The translations under genes and the position numbers were made by a program. Source: Prunus persica (lineage: Eukaryota > Streptophyta > Magnoliopsida > Rosales > Rosaceae). From it: a stretch of DNA of 64,000 nucleotides. Location of the stretch: the NCBI RefSeq assembly GCF_000346465.2, contig NC_034011.1:10417898-10481897 (forward strand), in the 5' to 3' direction. Positions 12,496 through 22,686 of the stretch are shown in pieces. The notes under the pieces were generated by a model. That model worked only from the letters and a program-made list of their open reading frames with translations, was not told where the DNA came from and did not search any database. Position 1 is the first letter of the stretch; every line of letters starts with the position of its first letter.

Positions 12496-13371
12496 AACTG
12501 CAAGTGAAAATATTTCAGGAAAACATTAAGAACACAAACGACGGTATTAAAAAAATACGACGTATGATATGATTTTAGACGACGCAATGAAATAATCTCA
12601 GACGTAATAAATGTTTAAAACCATTATTTATATAACGTCGTGGTATATATGTTCACACGACGTCAATAGTAATACACCGTCGTGGTAAACTATTATTTAT
12701 ATAACGTCGTGGTATTTATGTTCATACGACGTCAATAGTAATACACCGTCGTGGTATTAACATTCACACGACGTAAAACAATAAGATATTTTGTCGTCTA
12801 TATTAGATACCAACCCTAGTTTCTTTTTCTTTATATTTTATCAAATAAGGGAAAAACAAAAACCATTGTTCAGAGAAATCAAACCTGCAATTAAACAAGC
12901 ATATAAAAAAAGACTATTATTTTAAAAACAACTTTGTCAATTTTCAGACGACGCTAGAACAACTGACGAACCGTCGTGGTCTACCGTCGTCTTATTTAGT
13001 TGAGGTAGTTGTCTTCAAAGTTGGAAACTTTCCCTCTTTGTCTGTATATTTTATCAAACTTGGAAAGAAGTAAAATGATTTTGGCCAGAAAAAAGGTAAA
13101 AAGATTTTTCAAACAAAAAACGTATGAGCATGCAAAACAGTAACCAAAATAGTGAAAATGAAAGCTTACCTTTTGCGTGCAATGAAAGCAAGAGGAAGAT
13201 GATCGATGTTTAAGTTCAGAGACGACGAAGAAGACGAGAGGAAGACGATGAGAAACTCTGACAATGCTCTGACAAGGAAAAAAGACGAAAAGGTTTCTCT
13301 GGGAGATTGAAATTTTTAATCGGGTTTGGAAACAGTGCATGTGTAAGTCGAAAAGTTGCTTACATATAAAA
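12496..13371 (-). promoter_or_regulatory. Probable promoter, noncoding exon and leader intron of the TnpA-like/Ulp1 gene
   Basis: On the minus strand a TATA-like TTTATATGTA lies at 13361-13370. A pyrimidine-rich noncoding exon of about 165 bp follows, ending at a GTAAGC donor (13169-13168). The intron runs to a TTGCAG acceptor at 12498-12500, 15 bp upstream of the ATG. The intron carries many ACGACG/CGTCG motifs (12535-12800). A long open frame across the exon has no recognisable product and is best read as leader. Confidence 0.55.
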
Positions 13372-13862
13372 CCATTTCAAAAAAATAATACGGCGGTTAC
13401 ATTTAACTACGTCGTTTTTAACTAACACGACGCAATATTTTTCGTTCGACGTGGAATCATTTCATTTAACGTCGTTAGGTTTAATATAACCGACGTGGAT
13501 TTTAATTTTTAAATTATGAATAGAATTTTTTTTCCCGTGACCTTTCAGTTTATTTTTCAATTACAGTGCGTTATAAATAGAGTTTTTTTTCCGGAGGAAA
13601 TTTAAAACGAAGGAAATTAATATTCTGCAATATGTAAAGTTTCTTTTTTGGATGACAGATTTAAATAAAATAAGAATATAAAAACAACGAATGTGTAAGT
13701 CAAGTAGACGAAAAGTTGCTTACATATAAAACCATTTCAAAAAAATAATACGGCGGTTACATATAACTACGACGTATAAATTACAAAATACGACGGTACA
13801 TTTCACTTCGGACGTGGTAAATAAATACGACAGTAGTTTGTAGGTACCGTCGTAGTAAACTC
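13341..13862. repeat. Duplicated promoter-proximal block of the CACTA
   Basis: A ~75-bp segment with TTGCTTACATATAAAACC and AATAATACGGCGGTTACAT occurs at about 13341-13415 and again at about 13692-13766. The second copy therefore repeats the TATA-like region of the TnpA-like gene some 350 bp upstream. ACGACG-type motifs follow both copies. Confidence 0.8.
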
Positions 13863-14870
13863 AAAAATAAAGTACATAAGTAATAACTCGCGTCATGGTA
13901 GATTATTTAACACGTCGTTTTTATTAATTTACCGACGTGGATTTCTGTAATATACGTCGATAATACCGACGTTGATTTTACAATTTAAACGGCGGTTTTT
14001 TTGTAAGGACCGCCGTTGGTTTTAAAAATTTATTCTATAAATTTGTCGCTTTCATTCATTTTCGGTTTACATTTAAGGTTCCAAGTTCTTCCTCTCTCAG
14101 TCTCTCATGTCTCAAAGACAATAATTTGGATGTCTTTCTCAAAGAGAAATTGAGCTTACTCGCATCAAATATATGTCCACAAGAAGAAGCTTGTCAACTA
14201 GCCTTCTCACTTCCTTGATCAAGCCTGATAGGGCACTTAGTGCTTCTGAATACTCCTTGCTTTCCATCAAAAGAGATGCAAGCCTGGCCTCCACTCGCTG
14301 TCGAAGGAAAGTTCGCTTCTCAGGGAAATCTGAAGATCAGATGTGCCTGATCCTCTGCTTGATTTTCTTGCCTAAGAAGATCCGTCGGATTTGTGATAGC
14401 CTCTTCCTTTATCCGTAGAGCTTCAGAAGAAGAAAATGGGTTTCAAGAATGCGATAAAGAATAGAAATGGCTTCAGATGGCCTCTAAAGCATGAGCAATT
14501 GAATCAGTAGTTTCTGGGAGATATGATGAAGACATTGTCAATGCTTTGAACTATACAAGTCCTGCAGAAAGATAAAGGAAAGAAACTGAAACAACGACGG
14601 TTTTCTGTTCTACCGTCGTCTTTTCTCGTCGTCTATATCAAGGTAAGATGGCGGTAGATTTATAATTACCGACGTAGATTATTTTGTTAAACGTCGTTAA
14701 GTGTACTACAACCGACGTGGATTTTATTTTTAAATTATAAATAGAGTTTTTTTTCCCGTATTCTTTCAGTTTTAGTTTTCAATTACAAAGCGTGATAAAT
14801 AGATTTTTCTTTCCCGAGGAAATTTAAAATGAGGGAAATTAATGTTCTAGAATTTGTAAACTAACACGAC
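13501..14870. repeat. Duplicated ~140-bp block flanking the captured RPN6 fragment
   Basis: The block at about 13497-13640 (with TTTTTTTTCCCGTGACC and GGAGGAAATTTAAAACG) is repeated, diverged, at about 14706-14862 (TTTTTTTTCCCGTATTC, CGAGGAAATTTAAAATG). The two copies are in the same orientation and lie on either side of the RPN6-derived segment. This suggests that a segmental duplication accompanied or bracketed the capture. Confidence 0.75.
14105..14590 (-). pseudogene. RPN6: Captured 5' fragment of host 26S proteasome subunit RPN6 (PSMD11) gene
   Basis: Read on the minus strand from an ATG at 14533-14535, the fragment gives SSYLPETTDSIAHALEA, the RPN6 amino terminus. A stop and frameshifts follow, then SEALRIKEEAITNPTDLL and RQENQAED. 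A deletion then removes most of the next ~60 residues, leaving DLQISL. The next block is EKRTFLRQRVEARLASLL, MESKEYSEALSALSGLIKEV and DKLLLVDIYL. The order and spacing match plant RPN6 N-terminal helical-repeat sequence as I know it. The fragment sits in the 5' part of the CACTA, in the same orientation as the element's genes, with element motifs on both sides. It is not translatable as it stands. Capture of host gene pieces is known for plant CACTA elements. Confidence 0.88.
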
Positions 14871-15622
14871 GCAATATTTGCAAATCTGTGTCATCTGTTA
14901 AGATTATGATGTGGAACAGAGTTCCATCTGGTAAGATTTCGTAACCCTTGGGATCTCAGACAAATCTGATTATGTCGGCGGTGTTCTATATAAACCGTCG
15001 TGGTTATTTCAATTCTTGTCATTAAGTAGATCTACCGACGTAGGATAAGAAAATCAAAGAAAAAAATTGTTAACAAAAATTCTTATTAAGACGACCGTTA
15101 AAATTAAAGGTACGACGTATAAAATGAATAAATACGACGTTAAATTTTATTGTACGATTTAAAGATAACGTCGTAGAACTATACGAGAATGACGTCGATA
15201 TATTTATATTTTCCGTCGTTGTAAATTAATTTAATACGGCGATATTTTGTATTTTAAAGCCGTGGATTTGTTTGTAATTATACGGCGTCTTATACGAAAA
15301 CCTCGTCGTGTTATTTTATGAGTAAAAACGGCAGTTTTTATTGAAATCGTCGTCTTTACTTTCTACGTCGGTCGATTCATAACTTCTGCCGTTCTTTGTT
15401 GGCATTGATTTTACACTGCGGAAATCTGTTTCAAATAGACGTCAGTTGTTTAATTATGTACGTCGTTGTTTTTGAACAGCCATTTGAATCTCCATTTTTT
15501 AGTTGTCTAAGGTTGTATTACACGACGGTGTTTTTAGAACCGTCGTCTTTTTATAAACCACGACGGTTTTCACTTAGACCGTCGTTGTTTTCTGGTCGTC
15601 TTTTTCACTTTTTGTAGTAGTG
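14591..15622. repeat. CACTA right (5') subterminal repeat array
   Basis: About 1 kb ending in the right terminus is rich in ACCGTCGT/ACGACGGT and related CGACG motifs and lacks any supported gene. The motif pairs become densest and most regular in the last 100 bp, for example ACGACGGT at about 15521 and ACCGTCGT at about 15539. Confidence 0.8.
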
Positions 15623-15761
15623 TTAGCTATATTTAATGACTTTTGTGCTTTAATTAGGGGAGAATAAAAATTTAAAATATATGTAATTATATTAAATGAT
15701 TTGGCATGCCACAGATGGTATACAATTGTGGTACACAAAAGATGGTCTCTCTAGCATTACC

Positions 15762-16324
15762 ATTCACGAAAACAAGATAAATAGCCAAAAGCTTCAACAC
15801 ATTGATGAGGTATATGAACTCCACCTCAATTCATATTTGAAAAATGCCTAACCTAGACATTCTTAAAAATTAATAAATAAAAATATAACTTATACATCGG
15901 AGAGTTTTTTACTTACACAATGCCACACTAGTGTTCCCAGAGCTCATATTTTTCTTTGGTTTAAGGAGCAAGTCTTATCATTTAGCTTGTTGGAATTTCC
16001 TTCCATATTGAGCACTGAATTTTATGAAGCTATCTTCGTTTTCAGTTAATTTGTACAGTTCACACTCTTAAGATCAACCCATAATTATCCACTACTAGGT
16101 CTTTGTAAAAACACAAGCGAAAATTCATATATAAAACGAAGTATAAATCCTAAAAATCCATTTTTCAACATGCACTATTCTGGTTCTGGAAAGTTCTAAT
16201 TTTCCATTTCTCTTTTAAATCTATGGATTGACGTGGCAAGTCACTGACTGTACAGATCTGATCCAATGGCCAAAAACCACTAGAATGTACTCAAACCGTC
16301 ATTTTCTTTCAGAGAGCCCCTAAT
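15762..16324. other. Spacer between inverted MULE-like copies, no gene seen
   Basis: Low-copy-looking AT-rich DNA without a convincing reading frame. The left edge ATTCACGAAA (15762-15771) is the exact complement of TTTCGTGAAT just right of the second MULE-like copy (19645-19654). A GACGTGGCAAG G-box-like core near 16231 may be promoter debris. Confidence 0.5.
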
Positions 16325-16796
16325 GGTAATGCTAGAGAGACCATCTTTTGTGTACCACAATTGTATACCATCTAATGTGGCAAGCCAAATCATTTAATAT
16401 AATTACATATATTTTAAATTTTTATTCTCCCCTAATTAAAGCACAAAAGTCATTAAATATAGCTAAGTATATTTTATTATCCCCTAATTATAGCACAATT
16501 ACCGATAGGAGTCTTTATTCTATCTTCACTCTCTCTTCTTCCTTCTCCCTACACTGTCTTCTCCAAAACAATTTTATGATTGCCGGATTTTTCATGGGTG
16601 TTAAACACAGAATCAACCCCTTTCCTCATGTTGGCTACCATTTTTTGTTCTTTTGTCTCTTACGGCCTGCAACTGTGGTCAATTTCGCAACCAAAAAAAA
16701 AAAACCTAGTCGCTATAATGTGGTGGAAAAAGCAACTGATCCGATAAAAACTTTATATCTTCATGGACTCCCTCAGAAATCTAACTATACTGTTCT

Positions 16797-19053
16797 TGAC
16801 AGGACCAGATACAAATTCCGCTTTGGAATCCGAACCAGACCCTGTGCGTGTCCGACACCTGGCGAATGTCGGGCACAAATGACATATTTGCCCATCTCTA
16901 CAAAACACGATAAAAATAATAAGGTGAACTTCTACCGGAAAACCGGCAGAGTTTCCCTTGTAACTGGCTCAATACCAAAACATTTACACCTGTCAAAACA
17001 AGTATATATATACAACCAACTGTCAGCATATGTATATATACATTCCAACAGTTCAAATCTCAGTCTAGGGCAAAACATCAGAGCGACTACTAAATGTACA
17101 AAAGAGTGAATCTTTTTACAAAATAAAATCCTACATCAGTAGAAAGGCGCGGAAGATGGGAAGTGGCCCGGTGGTGGATTCCTATGCACGTCTACTGCCT
17201 GGGGGGTGCAAAACAACAAAAAGGGTGAGTGGACCCAAAAACAAAGCTTAGAAAATACCATATGAACATACTAACCCCACTGTAAAAACAGTTATACAAA
17301 CTAGCTTATTTTCTTTATTTCTGAAATCAATGCATGTATATAACTATACATTTGAAAACAGTTTAAAACTATTACCGAGGTGTACCCTATTTCCGTCAAT
17401 TCCTTGCATCACCATGGGTGACACATGCTCGCAGGTCTCAGTGACACGAGGTCAGTCTGAGCCGCAACTCGCAGGATTCAGGGAACCGTAGTCCACCTTT
17501 ATCCACATTACTCGCTCCACACGAGTTCGAGTACCAAGGAACTCGTGGGGCAACTGTCAAGCATGCTGACTAAACCGAAGGCAACAAATATAATCCGAAG
17601 GCAACATTTAATATCTGGGTACCAGGTGGTTTAAGAAAATATAAAGTTTCTGGAGAAAATCTTATGAATAATTAACTTTATGAAACCTTTAAAATTCTGC
17701 TGCCATTTATCTGATAATTAAAGAGAATATCTTTTTCTATATTCTTTAAAGGAGATTTCACTCGGCAGCATGCAACATAAAATATTTAACAGAATAAAAC
17801 AGCTTATAACTGAAACTGAACTACTTAACTGAAACTGAACTGCTTAAATTCATTTATAAAAACAAAGAGTCCACTCACTGATAGTCTGAGCTCGCTGGAC
17901 CTCTTGAAGATCCCTCCTGCGGGTCAACTAGTGCCCGAGTGCCTGATTCAATGACCATAATATGCTATTAATACAATATAGTATTAAATTAAAAACCCTA
18001 CCCCGGCTCCTAAAAGTACGTGCGTCAATTTAAAGTGATCCCTATGCCCATAACAGCTTTCCTTCCACGTGGGGTAGTTTAGCGGTATCTTGGGACTCAA
18101 ATAGCGCTAAAGTCCAAAAAGTCAATCCGGAACCCCACGGGTCCATGACCTCACAATATGATCCGGATGCAGCTAGAAGGTCCAATATATTTAGGACACA
18201 TGTCCCGAGGGTATTGGTGTCAATCGGACGGTCGAATCGATCACAATCCTGGAATCGCATAATTTCTAAACCCTAGCCCTAGGGTTTGCGATTTCGGAGT
18301 ATCCGGGACTCCAATTCACAATCCGTCGAATCCTACACGTTTCTAAAATTATCTAGAACAACATATCTGAAATTGATTACGATCCAACGGCTCAACAGTA
18401 TTGAACCCGGTAATTGCACAATATGGAAAATTCGTTCGAGGCTCAAATGGTATCCAAATTGAGATCCGCAAATTCATATGCGCTCGTGACGACCTAAGGA
18501 TCACATCAGAACACAGTGTCATGGCACCACCCTTGCCCATGCGCCACCGCACGCGCCGGCAGCGATGGGTGTCCAAAGCGATAACGCATTGTCAGAAAAT
18601 CGCAAAACCAAGGCTCCAAACTCCTAACCTAGGTATAACACCATATTTGGAACCACTTTTGTTCTTGGACCAACCCCAAAAACTGACCGGAAGTGGCCGA
18701 ACACGGAGGCCAACAACTGGCCGGAACTTCAAGTTCAAAAATCCAATAGCTACACTGAGAACTGATTAATTCCTACCCAACAGGCAGCTAGAACAGCTCG
18801 AGAGGTTCAAAATCAATACCTGGCTCGACTGAAACGGTGGCCGGAGGAGGGAGATCGGCGGCTGTGAAGATCGGGCGACGTCGGCCGCTTCTTCTCCAAA
18901 TTCTGGCGAAACCAGGGCAGCTGGAGGCGGGAGCTGGCTGGGGTTGGAAGAGGACGTCGTCCCGGTCAGTCTGGTACCGACCCTGTCCACAGCCGTGGCC
19001 GGTGGCCGGAGTTGTGAAGGAGAGAAGGAGGATGGCGCGGGAGAGGGTCGCGC

Positions 19054-19100
<47 letters not shown>

Positions 19101-19363
19101 TTTATAAAAATTCTGAGTTTCCTAATTACCGTTTTGCCCTTCGTGATATTTTAATCGTATTTTCTTCGTTAAAACTCCGATTTGAGCTCACTTCGTGTCT
19201 ATGAACTCATTTCGTCATGCTTTACGCAACGGTGTATGTGGTAATTGTCAAATTTCTTTTCGGTCAAAAAGTCAAATTTGAGTTCATAATTTATTCCAAG
19301 GGCAATGTCCTTCCGCATAATAAATTACTAATTAAATATGAATTTTAGGTTTGGGTCATTACA
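16797..19363 (-). mobile_element. Solo LTR, 2567 bp, with 5-bp TSD GTTCT
   Basis: It begins TGACAGGACC and ends GGGTCATTACA, and is flanked by GTTCT at 16792-16796 and 19364-19368. It has no internal domain. By comparison with the two-LTR element at 22687-28447, whose PBS shows polarity, it lies in minus orientation. It has a (GA)n run at about 19056-19098 and no supported gene. The same LTR family occurs as a solo LTR at 38579-41480 and as fragments at 48504, 52837 and 54014. Confidence 0.9.
19056..19098. repeat. (GA)n microsatellite
   Basis: About 20 GA units inside the solo LTR. Apparent Arg/Glu-repeat reading frames here are translations of the microsatellite. Confidence 0.97.
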
Positions 19364-19856
19364 GTTCTTGTATATCTGAAATAATATAATATTTAGAATC
19401 AAAACCCAACTACCTTTCCTTGTTGTATGAAATGGGTGAGACGGAGGAGGAGGAAGAGGAAAGGCTATAAATGAATAAATAAATAAATAAATAAATAAAT
19501 CTGATGGGATCAGTGCATTAATTAGGAGAGAATAAAAATTTAAAATATATGTAGTTGTATTAAATGATTTGGCATGCCACATCATCTTTCACATAAAATG
19601 GTATACAATTGTGGTACAAAAAGATGGTCTCCCTAGCATTACCCTTTCGTGAATGTGCCTGATTGTGTCATGGCTTGGCATAATCACAGAAGGACATGTG
19701 GCATGCAAACCAAATCAAGCGATAACTAAATGGAATGGTATAGTCTCTACATTATACCCTCAAAGAAGTTGTAGAAACCATGAAGAACTAAGAGTCCGTT
19801 TCCTATCTTATTGGGATCCAATTTTATAAACTCAAAAATAGATTTGAAGTCTAAAG

Positions 19857-20842
19857 TAGGGCTCGTCAATGGGCCGGGCAGGGCTAGCCAGCCCAAATTT
19901 AATGGGCTTGAGCTGGGCTGGGCCGGGCTTTAAAGAGGAGAGAGAAAATATTGAGTCGGGCCGGGCCGGGTTTTTTTAGAAAATTCAAAGCCCAAGTCCG
20001 ACCCATGAGCCGAGCTTGAGAAAGCCCATCGGGCCAGGCTGGGCTAAGCCCAACCAGCCCTACTTCATTAAAAAAAAATCATAAACTTAATCATAAGGGC
20101 ATTTTAGTCCAAATTTGAGATTAAACTCACTTAATTCCAATATTTTCACATCAAACCAAATCTATAAAACACCTAATAAGGTCACACAACTTATAAGATT
20201 TCCATAAAAATAATAAAACCAAGTATTATTTTTGAGATTATTACATAATTAGATCGTAATACGTTTCAAGAAATAATTTTAAAAAATAATAAGTATCAAA
20301 TTTTTTTTTTTTAAAGGATGGTATGAATGAATATGCAAATATTTGGTGATGTGTTCAAGAAAAGCATGATTATATTTGGTGGTATGGTTATGTTTCGTGA
20401 TATGATTATATTTGGTGATGTGATATGTTGTTTATCTTATATATATATATAATTGTTGAATTAATAATTGACACAAATTAATGTGCTAATCATCCAATTA
20501 TAAACTAGGAATGAGTAAAGAAAAGTAAATGAAATGAAACAAATTATATATGTGATTTAAGTGATATAATCCTAAACCTAAACTCTTATTTATACATAAT
20601 TATATATTTATGCGGGCCTAACAGGCAGAGCTTTTGTGGGCGGGCCGGGTTGGGCTTTCTTGGGCTTAATCGGGCCAGGCCTATGTGCTGGGTCGGGCTT
20701 TAGACACCCAAGCCCAAGCCTAGCCCTGCCCAAGGCGGGCTGGGCCATCTCAAAGCCCATAACAGGCGTGGCCGAGTTTTTTTTCGATGGGTCGGGCGGG
20801 CCCCCATCGGCCCATGGCCCGCGGGCCAAATGATGAGGCCTA
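19857..20842. mobile_element. hAT-type non-autonomous element, 986 bp, TSD GTCTAAAG
   Basis: TIRs TAGGGCTCGTCAATGGGCC and the complement of TAGGCCTCATCATTTGGCC agree at about 15 of 19 positions. The exact 8-bp duplication GTCTAAAG is at 19849-19856 and 20843-20850. The ends are strikingly rich in GGGCCGGGC/GCCCAAGCC repeats; the middle is AT-rich. No transposase frame is present. Confidence 0.85.
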
Positions 20843-20928
20843 GTCTAAAGCCACAAAAATCTGTTTGGTAGACCCATTTTAAAAAACCCAAATCCAACAA
20901 AAAACTCAAAAACACCCCCATTATTAAA

Positions 20929-20930
<2 letters not shown>

Positions 20931-20989
<59 letters not shown>
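20931..20989. repeat. (CT)n microsatellite
   Basis: About 28 CT units, within the Harbinger-like MITE. Confidence 0.97.
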
Positions 20990-20999
<10 letters not shown>

Positions 21000-21186
21000 A
21001 ATTTCATTTTAGGAATCTAGGGTTTCTAATTATAATTATAATTATTTTTTAGATCATAAAAGTAGTTTGGAGTTCAATACCAAACAAGTTTTTAGATATT
21101 AAAATAAGTATTTAAAAACTCATATTTTTAAATAATTCATAATTTTTTAGTTCATTTTTTTGAGTAGGATACCAAAGAGGCCCTAA

Positions 21187-21436
21187 ATATGTCTGCCAAG
21201 TACAGTATTATTCAAATATCATTTAAGTCGAAACTCTGATGAAGCAAGCCTAGTTTGGCCATCTTCGAGTAAGATGTGTTTTGGGCTTGAAGAGTGGGTG
21301 GTGACATTGATGAAGATGGGGGAAGGTTTCCTTCGTATATAGGCGTCCCACCTCTAGCCTCTAAGTACTTATATTCTTTGGTGATAATCTTTTCACTTGG
21401 AGAAACAGGAAACAAAAGATCGTTTCATGATCTAGT
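21187..21436. other. Degenerate sequence leading into copia fragment
   Basis: No intact frame. It may be the decayed upstream part of a Ty1/copia polyprotein, since the next 260 bp is clearly copia RNase H, but the identity here is too weak to call. Confidence 0.3.
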
Positions 21437-21705
21437 GTTGAGGCGGAGTATAAAGGCTTGTCTAGTGGTGTTTGTGAATTACTTTGGGTAGACTTGAGGA
21501 TTAAACCAGAGAGAAGTATGTACGAGATTCCTTGTGATAATAAGGCTACTATATATTGATATTGAGCACAATCCTGTACAACATGAGCAAACTAAACATA
21601 TGGAGATTGACTAACATGTCATTAAGGAGAAGTTGGAGGATGAAGTGCTTGATTTACCATTAGTGAAGTCTAAAAACCAACTTGCTGGATATTCTTACTT
21701 TTACT
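21437..21705 (+). pseudogene. Ty1/copia RNase H fragment
   Basis: The frame reads VEAEYKGLSSGVCELLWV, then after a break HNPVQHEQTKHMEID and IKEKLEDEVLDLPLVKSKNQ. This is the hallmark end of copia RNase H (the A-E-A-E-Y, N-P-V-x-H and K-H-I-E-I-D motifs). Stops and a shift near 21545-21560 make it dead. No copia LTR or integrase is attached. Confidence 0.85.
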
Positions 21706-21949
21706 AAGACAGTCTGTAGAAGAGTGTTCTACTACTCTTGACAACTTAGACATACGAAATATTTGTGCACCAAATTGGATTAGGAGATTTGTTTCTTGAG
21801 TGGGGTATGTGAGCTCTTTGGGAAGAGGAAGAGAACATAAGAGAATAATGATGAGAGTATCTGCGAGAGTGCTCACGTAGGTGTAGCTGGGAGATGATGA
21901 TTGTGTTTTGCTAAAATTGATGAACAGGCAGAGAGGAGACCAATCTTGA

Positions 21950-22349
21950 GGGGTCAATCCATCGACCTTCGTAATGAGGTTCGTAAAGAAAGGCGCTCTG
22001 CAACCCACTCCCGAAGAACCTATTCCCATCGACAAGTCACAGGAAATCCCTCCGAGGCGCAGTCCGCCAATACGCCGCACAAGCAGAATAATTAAGGAGG
22101 TAGCCCTTGCAAGCCATTGAGGAAGTTAACCAACTGGGCCCAAATCATGAAGGTCACCAGCATGACCCGCAGGCCATGCACGCAGCAGATGTTGAGAAGC
22201 TTGTGAATAACCGACTTCGAAACTTGAAGATCGGAGGATATTTCGAAGATGCTCTGTGCAGGGAGGTGGACCAAACAAACTCCTCACCATTCACCGCTGA
22301 AATTGAGCAGGCTGCCCCCAAAGCGATTCTCAACTCCTTCTTTCACACA
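21950..22349 (+). pseudogene. Ty3-type gag relic, 5' part
   Basis: Broken frames encode RNEVRKERRSATHSRR, then ADVEKLVNNRLRNLKIGGYF and SSPFTAEIEQAAPKAIL. This is the same gag family as the fragment at 36652-37735 (shared ERRSA-x-SRR and TGNPS-x-AQS-x-NTP blocks). It continues after the hAT insertion at 29491. Confidence 0.75.
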
Positions 22350-22686
22350 CTTCAAAGTAGGCCTGGGCAAGGTACGGTATGGTACTGTATTGACCACATC
22401 CCGCTCCCGATGTTGGAATTTTCAAACAACACAATACGGTATGGGATTGGTGTTTTGGTTTTTTGGTACTGAATCATACCGAAGCTGATCGGTTTCGGTA
22501 TGATACAGTACCATTTCTGTACCACTATTGCTGAGATCTGAAAAGAGAAAAAAAATACTGAGATGAAAGAAAATAAAAAAGAAACAGAGAAAGAGAAAAG
22601 AGAGGAGAGAAAAAAAATAGTAATGGGGAGAAAGAAAGTGACGGGGAGGGAAAGAAGAAAAAGGAGAAAATGAGAGAGAGAGAGAG

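Larger units (their letters stand above)
1920..15622 (-). mobile_element. CACTA (En/Spm) DNA transposon, 13.7 kb, apparently coding-complete
   Basis: The termini are CACAACTACAAAAA (1920-1933) and the complement of CACTACTACAAAAA (15609-15622), flanked by the 3-bp duplication TTA at 1917-1919 and 15623-15625. It interrupts a MULE-like element whose uninterrupted sister copy lies at 16325-19644, so the insertion site can be read directly. Both genes run on the minus strand, so the functional 5' end is on the right. The gene closest to the 5' end encodes a TnpA-like/Ulp1 protein (8940-12483) and the distal gene encodes TnpD (3574-6924). Non-coding DNA is filled with ACGACG(G)/CGTCG motifs, which in this superfamily are the binding sites for the TnpA-like protein. 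The left terminal pentamer is CACAA rather than CACTA. Confidence 0.93.
1313..15761 (-). mobile_element. MULE-like TIR element, copy 1 (~745 bp core, split by CACTA)
   Basis: The outer ends are inverted repeats of roughly 120 bp that begin GGGTAATACTAGGGAGACCA on the left and end in the complement of GGTAATGCTAGAGAGACCA on the right. The core is 1313-1919 plus 15626-15761, about 743 bp without the inserted CACTA, and it contains no coding region. It is the reverse complement, along its full length, of the copy at 16325-19644. Long TIRs and a probable 9-10-bp target duplication fit a non-autonomous Mutator-like element. The left flank shows no target duplication that matches the right flank. 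Confidence 0.65.
16325..19644 (+). mobile_element. MULE-like TIR element, copy 2 (~748 bp core, split by solo LTR)
   Basis: Left TIR GGTAATGCTAGAGAGACCA at 16325; right end the complement of GGGTAATGCTAGGGAGACCA at 19644. The core is 16325-16796 plus 19369-19644 and is the reverse complement of copy 1. A long open frame that runs through it into the solo LTR has no protein family signature and is dismissed. This copy preserves the CACTA target site of copy 1 in uninterrupted form (around 16455-16475). Confidence 0.65.
19792..21183. mobile_element. Harbinger/Tourist-like MITE, TSD TAA, split by a hAT element
   Basis: The ends are GAGTCCGTTTCCTATC and the complement of GGGCCTCTTTGGTATC, flanked by TAA at 19789-19791 and 21184-21186. 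Removing the nested hAT leaves about 400 bp, AT-rich, non-coding, with a long CT microsatellite. The TIRs match at about 10 of 16 positions, so the class assignment is moderate. Confidence 0.55.

Noticed and set aside
12996..13340. 114-codon minus-strand open frame upstream of the TnpA-like gene
   Set aside because: A GTAAGC donor at 13169 cuts it, and the peptide is just Ser/Phe/Leu-rich translation of a pyrimidine-rich leader exon and intron.
16348..17109. 253-codon plus-strand open frame
   Set aside because: It runs from a MULE-like element across the TSD into an unrelated solo LTR. The reading is a chance fusion with no protein family features.
18837..19154. Arg/Glu-repeat open frames (also at 24452-24926 and 27897-28242)
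   Set aside because: They are translations of (GA)n microsatellites in LTRs of one family.
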